NCBI GenBank assembly: GCA_014529385.2
Contig: CM043950.1
Location: 71,960,435-72,024,434 of the forward strand
DNA from: Adiantum capillus-veneris
Lineage: Eukaryota; Streptophyta; Polypodiopsida; Polypodiales; Pteridaceae
Direction of reading: 5' to 3'
Length of the DNA: 64,000 nt
Positions within the stretch are counted from its first letter, which is position 1, and each line of letters starts with the position of its first letter. A model generated the notes under the pieces. That model did not search any database and was not told where the DNA came from. It saw only the letters and a list, made by a program, of their open reading frames with translations. Made by a program: the position numbers and the translations under genes. Positions 42,567-55,440 of this stretch are shown here, in pieces.

Positions 42567-44214
42567 TTATGGCAGTTTGAAGTTGGGAATGATTGCAGAT
42601 CTAAACCGGATTGGGCAACTATAGATTAGAGATTAAGGATGAAGTAAGTGCATGGCCTGAAGTGCTCATCTTGTGAAACACGTAGGTCTTTTTAGATCGG
42701 CAATCAGAGTTCTGGTTGCCAAGATATGGCTAGTTCAAGTTTCATCGAGGGCCAGTTCGGAGCTAGTTTGCTCACCTGGGTCGGAGTTCCATCTGAGGTC
42801 TTTGGAACCTCTCCAGGGTTCGTATGTAAAGTATACATGTATTAAGGCCATGGGAAGTGACAACGCGTCAATCAGAGATCAAAGTGCAAAGTTGTATTGG
42901 TCGAAGTTGGTGGTTGGCAATGACCGGGGAGGATCTGATGTTTTTTTGCCAATTTTGGTGTGCATTGTTTGAGGTGTCCAGACATTGAGACTGCAAAGAA
43001 AAGCGGGTGAAGTTGAAGCCTGAGATATCAGCTTTGAGTTGAGCTTGATTGCTTGGTCATCAAAGTCAGGAGCAATGAATGGCAAGGTGTTAAAGTTGGG
43101 AGTTTTTGAAGTCATTTAAATGGAATTTTGGGGGGTTTTTCAAAACGTTTTGAGGCTCATGAAGTGTGAGGCCACCACGTGGCAATAGGCTTAATCCCAC
43201 ATACACAAAAGGCGAGCTGAGCTTGGGGTTATTTGTGCTACATTGTGCGCTCCTGTGGATGTCACAAGAGAGAAGAGAGCTCTTGGAGATCCTGAGGCTA
43301 TGGTCTCTGCCCGTGGGTGTTGCTCGTGACGTAGATACAAGGAGTTTTGGTGGCACTGGCGGAGGAAGCCGTTGACGAAAGTTGTGGGACCTTGTTGACT
43401 CCGGTGCTGACATGGCGGGTGCTCTTGCGCCAACATACTTTTGAAGGGAAGGTTGGGGGGCCTCGACGACGCCGTTGATTCTCCAATACAGAGAGGGAGT
43501 TGCTCATATGAAACTTGGAGCCCAAGTTGGCCGAAAGGGGAAGAGCGTGCTCACGCATGCAGCATGCAAACTAAAGCTAAATATAGAAAGGGGACTCACG
43601 CACGTCCTAAGAAAAAAAAACATTTTTTTGAGTTCGACAATCAAGGAGGGGAGAGTTTTCTAGAGTTTTAGAGAGCTCTTGATGGCAACGAAGAGAGCTC
43701 TTTTTATTTTGCAATCAGAGGCAGTGACAGAGAGAGTTTTTGAGAGCTCTTGAGCATAACAAAGAGAACATGTGAAGGGCTTTTCTTGACGACAAAAGAA
43801 AAGAGGACCTTCATCATTGTTACGAGCTTTATGAACATCAACATCGAGCGCTCAATTTCATTACCAAACACTCAAATTCGGTGAATACTAAACTAATTGG
43901 ACTTAAACACTTTGTAAAAGAGCTTAAACTCGTAAATACTAAACTAATTGGGCTTATACCCTTTGTAAAGGAGCTTAAACTCCTTAACTTACAATTAATT
44001 CGATTACCGGTGTCGTTTTAACGGCACTGCTTTGGTAATCAAGTGTTGGTTCTCATCTGTGTTATCAAATTTCAATTGTTCTTGTGATTCATTCACATTT
44101 CCAAGTGGTTATTAATCTATTGTGCGGTGTCAAGCATCTCCGATCTTCTCTTTTTTCTCACAAATAGCAGCCCGGCATTGACCCGGCTTTCAAAACTCTT
44201 CTCCTCTGAAAACT
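42567..44214 (+). repeat. 5' LTR of gypsy element 2, second part
   Basis: Matches 52170-55079 apart from the 1284-bp insertion there. Ends near 44214 (compare CGACAACA of the other LTR), followed by TGGTGAACCGG, which may be a primer site for an unidentified tRNA. Confidence 0.87.
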
Positions 44215-44265
44215 TGGTGAACCGGATGCAAAATGAGCCACGATGGGAATTTTTTGTTGAGAAAG

Positions 44266-46620
44266 ATGTCTACACCACAGGAGGCAGCCATGCAACAAAT
44301 GATGCAGCAGTTTACGGCTTATATGTAGCAACAACAAACTACCCAACAACAACATAATTTGTAGGAGCGGATTCGAAGAGCTTGACAGACAATCACATAT
44401 AAATTACAACGATTTGGCAAATTTTGTAATATCTATACGAGCAGGCAATGGAAGATATGGAATTGATGATCAGAACGCAGTGGAAGGATTTCATCTAATT
44501 GCGGTGTCAGAACTTAGGGACAAAACACTAGTTTGGTACCAAAATAGGACACTTAAGTGTCCTTTTTTACAACTTTAAATTAAATGCTACTTGTATTAGA
44601 CGGTGTGTTTAAGATAACCCTCTTGATATGCTTAAATATATCAGCTTGAGGGTCTTTTAAAAATATAAACTTGCACTCTAAAAGCTACCATGATCAAGAA
44701 CTATACTCATCAAGTTGACCTTCGTAAGATTTTGATTGATGCTTTAAAGAAATCGATTTTATAATCTTAAGAAAAAATGAAGCGACCTTGTTAAAAATTT
44801 ACGTCACTTTTTCACAGTTGTGCTATAGATAATTAAAAGTCCCATGTGTAAAAAACTTCACTAGAGAATATATAAAATAATGGAAAGTTATACGGTTTTG
44901 ATATGGCTATTTCAAGGATATCATTGTATACAAAGAAAATTATGCTTTTGATGTATTGTGAGTTTTAAAAAGTGATACATTGCTTACTCTTTCCATTGAG
45001 GACTCAAGGTGGTAAGTAGAAGGGTTTTGGTATGCAAGAATTATTGGATCATTTCAAATACTCAAACTTGGGCAAGAAAACACTTTGATATTTTAGTTCT
45101 TGAAAAATAAGCACTCAAAACCTCAAAAAATATCAAACTTTCCACAGAGATCAGCTAAATGTATCAAAGTATGTAGTACGGACACAAATGGGGCATCTAA
45201 AACCTTGGTTTCAATGTTATTATGGTGGACTCAAGATTTTCAAGAGTTTTTGCACAATAAAAAAATCAAGATAGAGTTCAAGCAACAAGATTTAACGGAG
45301 TCAGGGAGCCAAAAAAATACGTAGTTTTTTTATTTCAATATATAAAGCCATTTGTAGTTGTCAAATTGTAGTAGAATAGCCCCAATTCCATGAGGGGACC
45401 TTTGAAAGACCAAAATTATGCTCTTATTCAACACGTGCTTAAGGATGAAATTATGTTTATAAGTTGCATGTGACTTGAAAACTAGAATTTGATGGGTATT
45501 CCATTGTTTTGTAACACTAAGTACTAACACTTGGCTTTTACAAACATAAGCAAGGCCATCTCTACAAAAAGATATAAGAATTTTATGACGTTTTTGGTGG
45601 CAAAATAGCTTGAAATTTTATTGAAATTTACGACTTAAAGCTTATCATAATTCTCTCCATAGGGCTTGTGTTTTGACATGGAGAAAAATTCATTGTTTTC
45701 TTTCCTTCATAACTTAACCAACCCATAGTAGAAGAAAGGTGTAAAAACATTCTTTCTAGCTTGACAAATAAATTGCCAAAACTTGGTAGGAAAACAGGAC
45801 ACTTGAGTGTCCAAATACAGGACTAGTGTTAAAGAGATTCAGGAGGCTCAATGACCAAATTGAGAGGAATTCAAAAAGGCGCTGCAGGAAGAATATTTTC
45901 TTGAGGATTCACAAAGGGTAGCCAAACAAAGCTTTATAAAGTGGATGCAGAAGAAGACTAAAAATTTATCTGTACAAGAGCTACTATGGGAATTTGAGAA
46001 GAACCAGTTATCCACAATAGAGTAGCGTTCGATGAAGGTTAGAAGGTTGAATTGTTTATTTAAGCTCCTGATCCGCGGATTCAGAAAATTTTGGTACAAT
46101 TGCTCGAAGATTCAACAGGTGAATTGGGATTAACGTCTGATTGGAAGATAGTCACTTAAGCGGTGAGTATGATTGTGAAATGATAGATGAGGGTTGACAA
46201 GCTGATTGTAGCCAATGTTATGGATGCTGTTGAAAAGGAAGCTAGGGAGAAATCATCCTCACTAGTACCCAAGGTGGAGGAGCCGGTATTCAGGAGTTAA
46301 ATTTGAATTTAAAAGCTATAAAACTTGAAGGATTAGCTGCAAAGAGATCTAGATACCTTTGAGCCTAAGGAACAACCTCCACACAAAAATTGGGATTGAT
46401 GCATGTGGTGCGATAGTGAAGACCACATATATGTTAAGGAGTGTGATGACTTTAATGAAGCTTACGAAGGAAACATGGTTTTTTGGAAAGACTAGAAGAT
46501 TCACCTAAGGGAAATAGGGGAGCTGCTCCGCTTGAACTTTGGAAGAGGTGGAATGAAGAAGCTAGTGGAAGAAATGCAGCATAATGTTGCTCTTGTAGAA
46601 GCAACTACATATGGGCTGTA
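44266..46620 (+). pseudogene. Gag of gypsy element 2, broken and interrupted
   Basis: ATG at 44266 gives MSTPQEAAMQQMMQQFTAYM then a stop in a Gln-rich run. Gag sequence resumes after a 1.3-kb insertion (44526-45828) with RFRRLNDQIERNSK and related capsid-like fragments. A zinc-knuckle-like CMWCDSEDHIYVKEC is encoded at about 46401-46445; it has five rather than four residues between His and the last Cys. Many stops. In a live element it would form the particle. Confidence 0.7.
44526..45828. mobile_element. 1303-bp non-autonomous DNA element with CACTAG ends (copy 1)
   Basis: Begins CACTAGTTTGGTACC and ends with GGACTAGTG. Subterminal self-complementary boxes are GGACACTTAAGTGTCC at about 44550 and GGACACTTGAGTGTCC at about 45797. 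Right flank TTAA, left flank AAAA. No transposase frame inside. It splits the gag of gypsy element 2 and belongs to the same family as 52806-54089. Confidence 0.78.
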
Positions 46621-47334
46621 GGTCTATGGAATGGGAGATAACGAAGGTAAGGGTGCAAAGGGCCAACTATGGCCTCATGCTTTGAAGACATCAGAAGTAG
46701 GTAAGGAAACTCATGTGAAATTACGACAAGTAGGAAACTACATTCGAGGAAACACAGGTGGATTGATCCACTGGATTCTCTTTCGGTATATGCATTTATT
46801 GCTAAGTCTAAAGCTAATGAGGCTATGTTGGAAGAGAAGCAAAAAAGAGATGAAGACAATGCAGGGACATCCAAAAAAGGCAACAAGATCCAATAGTAAG
46901 AAAGAGGAATGGCCTGCTCTCAAACTTTCTCTTAAAGTGGTCATGGAGGAGGCACCAAAGGATAAGAAGCAATGTAAGCCCAAGGGACCCTCTTATAAGC
47001 TAAAATCTGATATTGAACTTGCTCCCAAAGTGGTCATGGAAGAGACACCAAAGTGGTCATGGAGGAGGAACCAAAGGACAAAAAGCAAGGTAAGCCCAAG
47101 GGACCCTGTTATAAGCTAAAATTTGATATTGAACTGGCTACATATCTTAAGAAGGTTTTTGAAGAGTGTATAATTAATAGATAAGTGGAGATCACAATGG
47201 GTGATATCTTGGGAATTCCCAAACACAAGTTCCATGAGGAGATCATTGATATTATCAAAAGGAAGCGACAGATACCAAGCGAGCAGGGGCCTCAGTCAGT
47301 TAAGAGCCAGATGATTTGAAATATTGAAGCAATA
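46621..47334 (+). other. Gag-protease linker of gypsy element 2 with a ~115-bp tandem duplication
   Basis: Lys/Glu-rich coding remnants. 'gtggtcatggaggaggcacc...cccaagggaccctcttataagc' at 46935-47005 is repeated at about 47055-47120. No domain assigned. Confidence 0.55.
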
Positions 47335-47880
47335 TTGGATGATTATGGAGAAGAATTTGAAGAGCTTGAAGATGAAGAGTCAAAGCCTATGGTGGTTTTA
47401 AACCCGATTGTGCCTGAGGTAAGAAATGTTCATTTTAATGATGAGGAAGACAATGAAACTATACCCAAGAGTCATTTTTCAAGGACTCATTGGGCAAGAG
47501 TGACAACTGAAACCATTGTAAAGATTGGTGACATTGAAGAGCCGGTCTTAGCACTTGTAGACAACTGTTCAGAAGTTAATCTTATGGAAAAGGGCTTGTA
47601 CTAGAAGAAGAAGTGGCCTATTGATGTGGACCATGGTTGGCGGATACGAGTTGTCAACATGCTTCCAGGAGATTTATATGGTGCATTTGCAAATGTTCAG
47701 GTAACTATTGGAGATGCTTATGATGAACAAAAAAATTTTATACAGGAGAATTTCTCCTATCCACTTATTTTAGGACAGCCCTACATTACGTCTTTGCGGA
47801 TGGAAACAAAAGTGTAAGATGACGGCTCGGCCTATGCAAGGATAGATAACCAAAATGGTAAAAGAGCTGTTTAATTTATG
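47335..47880 (+). pseudogene. Aspartic protease of gypsy element 2
   Basis: The frame includes ALVDNCSEVNLMEKGLY, where the retropepsin active site would be D-[ST]-G-[SA]. Here it is D-N-C-S, so Gly is replaced. Then, after a stop at 47602, it continues with WPIDVDHGWRIRVVNM, YPLILGQPYITSLRMETKV (the hydrophobic ILGQPYI turn of plant retropepsins) and GSAYARIDNQNGKRAV. It would cut Gag-Pol. Broken by stops at 47602 and 47815. Confidence 0.82.
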
Positions 47881-48494
47881 ATTGTATGCCCAGAATAAAG
47901 ACAACTTTACTTGATCATTAATTACCAAAGATACGGAAGGAGTTCAAAGAACACAGGTTTGCATAGGATTTTCTCGGGATGCCACTATAAAGCGGGACTA
48001 TAGTGGTACAAAGGAGGAGAAGTTCTTGCAAAGATAAACTCTCTTCAAGGTTTTTGAGATTGACATCTAATGGTTCACTACCTTACAGGAATTCTAATGA
48101 TTTGCCTAAGTTGGAGAAAAATATGTTTCAAGTATTCAAAGTAAATTGTAGGGATGCGATGTGCTTGAACCAGATGATGGGATTTTTGGGATCTTCAAAG
48201 AGATTTCTTATGTTGACACTATGTCAGAGCTTGAGGATATCAAGAAATATAGGTTACAAAGTGGAATTGAAGTTGTTAAAGTGCACTCAATGGACATGTA
48301 TGAAGAGCTGGACATATATGAGACACTTATGCATATTGAGGATGATTTGGGTAAAGCAGTTGAATCACAGATAGAGACGAAATACAAGACTATTGCAAAG
48401 AAAGTGAGAGCAGTGGCTACACCTTTACCAGAAGGAAGTGATGGGGTGATCAAGTAAGCTTCTCGATAGCCTATGCTCATAAATTCAAAGAACA

Positions 48495-49310
48495 TTGGCC
48501 AAGTTTACTAAGGAGACATTGGAGCAGCTAAAGATCGGAGAAGATGGTTTCCTTAACGAAGAGGAAATCAAATGTTTTCAAGGTATGCTCAAAAAACACA
48601 CTAAAGCTTTTTCTTTTGAGCCACGTGAGATTGGGTGTGTGCGTCCAAGTGTTGTTTCACCTATGTTTATATTCACTATTCCTCACATGCCATGGAGCTT
48701 ACATCCTATTCCAGTTCCTAAGGCTCACTTGCGAAAGCCTATTGATTTTCTTAATGAGAAGATACAAATGGGAATTTTGGAGACATCATGTGCGCTATAC
48801 TTTGGTCAATGATTCACTCATCCAAAGAAAAATAGTATAAGGTTCATACAGGACATGCAACTGAATAACAAGGTAACAATCCACAATGTGGGTACTCGCC
48901 CAACTGTGGATGAATTTACTGAGTCCTTTGCAGGTAGATCTATTTACTCTTTGGGTAATCTTTTCTCTAGATATGATCAATTCCAATTAGCTTTGGACAG
49001 TAGGGATCTTATTACGATATGCGCACATCTTTCAGTTTGGTAAGGATGTGCACTTTGCCACAAGCTGCCACTAATTTTGTAGCTTATATGGTGAACAACA
49101 TGAATAAGGTATTAAGGGACTTTATCCATCATATTACTCTACCTTTGATTGATGATTTACCAATCAAAGTATGTGAAGAAGGGTTCAAAGATGAGGTAAA
49201 AGATCAGAGGGGGTGTGGACAGTTTATTGCTCAACATATTGTTGACTGTGATGCTATTTTATCCAAACTTGAAGAAGTTAACTAACACTTTGAAGAAAAA
49301 AATCAACTTT
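48495..49310 (+). pseudogene. Reverse transcriptase of gypsy element 2
   Basis: Frames carry the N-terminal region (EEIKCFQGMLKKHTKAFSF, then IPHMPWSLHPIPVPKAHL), a mid-region FIQDMQLNNKVTIHN, and the active-site region LPQAATNFVAYMVNNMNKVL followed by PLIDDLPIKV. IDDL is the catalytic YxDD equivalent and is intact. Stops at 48811 and 49039-49042 and frame changes make it inactive. Confidence 0.87.
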
Positions 49311-50010
49311 TGGTGCTAAAGAGGTTTTAATTGTGGGGCATATGTGCAATCCAAAGGGTAGAAGGACAAGTCTAGATAAAGTTGAAGCTATCCAAAAGAT
49401 GAAGAAAACATGCTCTTCAAGTATTGAAGTTTGTTGATTTCTGGGTGCGTGTGTATTCTACCTTATTTTGTTGCCACATCTTGCTCATGTTGCAGAGGTG
49501 CATTATCAATTGCTGAGGAAAGGAAAAAGGTTTGTTTGGGAATGAGTTCACATGAAGGCTATTAGGAAACTAAAGCAGATGCTTCTTGAGGCTCCTACCT
49601 TGAGGAAGGTTGACTACAAATGCAAAAGGCTAGTAACCTTAACAATTGACACTAACCTAGTAGGTATTGGGTGGGCTATAGGTCAAGATGATGCAAAAGG
49701 ACACACGTATGCAGTTCGGTTTGGAGCTAATGTGCTCAATGCTCATCAACGAGGTTACCCACAGGTTAAGAGAGAACTTTGGGGCGTTGCTATTGCTCTA
49801 AGGTTTGATAAATAATATTTTATTGGAGCTTCAAGTGTGGTAGAGCTTGAAGTTTTACACTTCTTCTTATTTACATGAAAATTGTGGTGCTATTGCTCAT
49901 ATTTTTGAAGTATTTTCTGAAGATTTCTACAAGGGAGAGTGGCTTTTGATTAGCCACTACCTTAGCACTCTAACCAGGCAAGAAGGATGAAGTGACCAAG
50001 ATTATAAAAG
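49311..50010 (+). pseudogene. RT connection and RNase H of gypsy element 2
   Basis: 49552-49815 encodes KAIRKLKQMLLEAPTLRKVD, then LTIDTNLVGIGWAIGQDD (first RNase H Asp in TIDTN) and HQRGYPQVKRELWGVAIAL (the catalytic Glu region). Upstream, 49320-49550 holds frame-shifted connection sequence (VGHMCNPKGRRTS-like). Ends in a stop at 49813. Confidence 0.85.
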
Positions 50011-50059
50011 GAGGAAGAAGGCCTATGGATATTTATTGAAGGATGGGCATCTATGAAGC

Positions 50060-51870
<1,811 letters not shown>

Positions 51871-51883
51871 CACAAGGGGTGGA

Positions 51884-54800
51884 TGTTGTGAAGATCCGAT
51901 TCTGTGATGGAAAAAAGAATGAAAGGATCCAGATAAGGCTTGGTTGAAGCCTATATGATTATTGAGTATTGATAAGGGCTTGATAACAAGCTAGTTTAAT
52001 GCTAAGTGTATGTTAGATGAGGATTTAGAGGGCAAAAGATTGTCTTGATAATACTAAAAAGTGATGATTTTTGGATCTACTAGAATTGGAAGTTTATGGA
52101 TTAGAATAACAATACTCAAAGTGCTCTACATGCGTGTCTTTACGGCTCGTCAATTGGAGCTACAATTAGGAAGTTATGGTGCCAGTTTGAAATTGGGATT
52201 GATTGTAGATCTGTACTAGATTGAGCACTGCAGATGAGGGATTAGGGATGAAGTAAGTGCATGGGCTGGAAGTTCTCATGTCGTGGAACACGTCGATCTT
52301 TTTAGGTCGGCAATAAGAGTTCTGGTTGCCAAGATATGGCCAGCTCAAGTTTCACCAAGTGCTAGTTCGAAGCCAGTTTGGTTGCTTGGGTTAGAGTGCC
52401 GTATGAGGTCTTTGGAACCTGTCCAGGGTTTGTATGCAAATTATACTATGTATGAAGGACATGGGAAGTGACGATGCATCAATCAGAGATTGAAGTGCAA
52501 AGTTATAGCTGGTTGAAGATGGCACTTGGCAATGATCAGGGAGGATTTGATGGTTTTTGCCAATTTTGGTATGCGTTGTTTGAGGTGGCAAGGCAATGAG
52601 AGTGCAAAGAAAAGCACCTGAACTTGAAGCATAAGATATTAGCTTTGAGTTGAGCTTGACTGCTTGGTCACAAATTATGGAGCAAAGAATGGCAAGGTGT
52701 TAAAGTTAGGAGTTTTTGAAGTTCTTTAAATGAAAATTTGGGGGGTTTTTCAATACCTTTTTAAGGTTCATGAAGTGTGAGGCCACCACATGGTGATAGG
52801 CTTAACACTAGGTTGGTAACCTAACAGGACATAAAAGTGTCCTTTCAGGGTTTTGAAAAAAACCTCCAAAACCATAGTAGATCCACTCATTTTGTAAAAT
52901 CCTTTCATGAGGTTATAGTTCAAGGCCTACTACACGTGAAAAAAATAAGAAACTTGTAAAATTTCTCATCTTTTGGTCACACCAAGCCTCTAAAGTTGAT
53001 GGACCAGTACATTTTCATCAAAACAGTCATTTCTTATGTTTTTTTGCATAAAAATAAGATTAGGGATTTTTGTAGGACTTGAGATAAATTCCTTAGTTGA
53101 CTTCAATGGGTTGGTGATCAGAATATATGAGTGCTTCTCACTCACTTTTTTTTGTTTTGCCAAAAGAAATAGGCACAAAAAAGTTCAATTTTTACCAATC
53201 TGGAAACCTATCATCAAAGTTTCTATAGCCACGCTCAATACAAATAATATATGCATGTTTTCTTAGTTCCCTGTTGTCCTTTAGGTTCATAAGGATCCAT
53301 GGAGAATGTCAAAAGAATAATACATCCCTTGACAAGGGGAATCTTGGGGACAAAGATGAAGTGCTAAATACAGCAAACATGAAAAAACTGGGTTCAACAT
53401 TATGAGTTGTAGAATCCCATAGAAACTATTCAATATCTAGGCAAATTTGATCCTTATGACTAGATATGGTTACTACCTACAAAATGCATATAGTTGTCAC
53501 AAGAAACTAGAAATATTGAAAAAGCTATACTTGATATACTAGAATGTTTCGTTTTCTTCTATAATTGAAAAAATCAACCATCGTTGTGTACTATGAAAAA
53601 TAGGGTATTAGGTGCCCCAAAACTCAGGGAATATTAGCTTTATGTTACAATATGCGACATAGAAAATCAAAACTGCATTTGGATATCATGAAAGCCACCA
53701 AAAAAATCATATTGTTGTAATTTGGTCATAACTTACAACTTTAACATTTATTTATCCCTAGAAGCATCAAGACATGTTGAGGACTACTAAAGATAGTTCT
53801 CTAGCATTATAGACCTCACAAACATGAATTCTAGAGTGGTATAGTTGCAAAAAGTTGAAAAAAGCCAAAAACAGGACCCGTTTTTTCACACAGTTTAGGT
53901 TGTGAAATGTTGTGCAAGGAGAAGCTTAAAGATGGAATTGATATTCCAAAAAAATGTCAAGTTTTTTTCAGCTCATGAGACAACTTTCTAGATAGATAGA
54001 ACCTCAAAATCCATTTTGAAACTCTTGATATAATTCAAGGAAAATGGTCACTTAACAGGACATAAAAGTGTCCCATTACCAACCTAGTGTTAATCCCACA
54101 TACACAAAAGGAGAGCCGAGCTTGGGCTATTTGTGCCACATCGTGAGCTCCTATGGATGTCACAAGAGAGGAGAGAGCTCTTAGAGCTGTTGAGGGTATG
54201 GTCTCTACACGTGGGCACTGCTCGTGTCGTAGATGCATGCGATTTTTGTGGCACTGGCGGAGGTGGCCCACTGACGACTGTTGTGAGACCTTGTTGATTG
54301 CGGTGCTGACATGGCAAGTCGCTAGGGTGTGCTCCCACACAAACATACTTTTGAAGGAAGGTTGGGGTGCACCGATGGCGCCGCCGGTGCTCTAATCCAG
54401 AGAGGGGGTTTCTCATATGAAACTTGGAGCCCAAATTGGCCGAAAGGGGAACAACGTGCTCACGCATGTAGCATGCAAACTAAAGCTAAATATAGAAAGG
54501 GCACTCACACACGCCCTAAGAAAAAAAAAATCATTTCTTTAGTTCAACAATCAAGGAGGGGAGAGTTTTTGAGAGTTTTAGAGAGCTCTTGACAACAACG
54601 AAGAGAGTTCCTTTTTTTTCAATCAAAGGTAGAGGCAGATACAAAGAGAGTTTTTGAGAGCTCTTGAGCATAACAAGGAGTATTGGTGAAGGGATTTTCT
54701 TGACAACAAAAGAGAAGAGGATCTCCATCATCGTTATGAGCTTTATGAACATCAACACCGAGTGCTCAATTTCATTACCAAACGCTCAAATTCAATGAAT

Positions 54801-55079
54801 AATGAACTAATTGGGCCTAAACCCTTTATAAAGGAGCTTAAACTCCTTAACTTACAATTAATCCAATTATCAACGTTGTTTATGGCACTGCTTTAGCAAT
54901 CGAGTGTTGGTTCTCCTTTGTGCTATCAAATTTTAACTGTTTTTGTGATTCGTTTGCACTTCCAAGTTGTTATTAATCTATTGTGTGGTGTCGAGCATCT
55001 CCTTCTTCTCTCTTTTCCCACAACTAGCAGCTTGATGCTGACCCGGATCGCCTTTCGAACCTCTTATCCCTCGACAACA
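51884..55079 (+). repeat. 3' LTR of gypsy element 2 with inserted DNA element
   Basis: Starts TGTTGTGAAG after the purine tract AAGGGGTGGA; ends CGACAACA. Length without the 52806-54089 insertion (and its TTAA) is about 1.91 kb, matching the reconstructed 5' LTR. Confidence 0.88.
52802..54093. mobile_element. 1284-bp non-autonomous DNA element flanked by TTAA (copy 2)
   Basis: The element proper is 52806-54089. It starts CACTAGGTTGGTAACC and ends with TTACCAACCTAGTG, a 14-bp terminal inverted repeat, with TTAA on both sides (52802-52805, 54090-54093). The empty site is visible in the other LTR, which reads GGCTTAATCCC at about 43190, so four bases TTAA were duplicated. Subterminal GGACATAAAAGTGTCC boxes lie inside both ends. 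No transposase frame. TTAA duplication is typical of piggyBac-type elements; CACTAG differs by one base from the piggyBac start CCCTAG. Confidence 0.85.
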
Positions 55080-55440
55080 TGCACTCTTCGCAAGAATCAT
55101 CATGCCACACAAGACCAACCCCAACTAGCTGCTCCACACTAATGTATTGAGCATAATTATGATCAAGTGGCACACGCTTATGCAAAGCTAGTATTGTGGG
55201 GACCAGTATACTAGTACCATAAAACGAGTCAAGAAGCACTTGACTGGCATTGGGTGCACTAATTAGATTGGTGCATGTGACAGAATACCATAGCCTTTGA
55301 GGGTGCAACTCATTAAGGAGAATTTTCTTGGTGGTGAACCTAGTGTGAAAGGTGGTCCCAGCATATAGTATGCTTTACATGATGCTTTTGTTGGAGAGGT
55401 AGAGAGTCTAGGTACGCAAGCACAGGTGGGAGGAGATTCG
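55080..55440. other. Segment between gypsy element 2 and the hAT remnant
   Basis: No coding homology. It may be part of the hAT element, if 28278-29026 is its other end. Confidence 0.3.

Noticed and set aside
52806-54089. Classical CACTA element because of CACTA ends
   Set aside because: The empty site shows a 4-bp TTAA duplication rather than 3 bp, there are no En/Spm subterminal repeats, and the ends differ from the true CACTA element at 30289.
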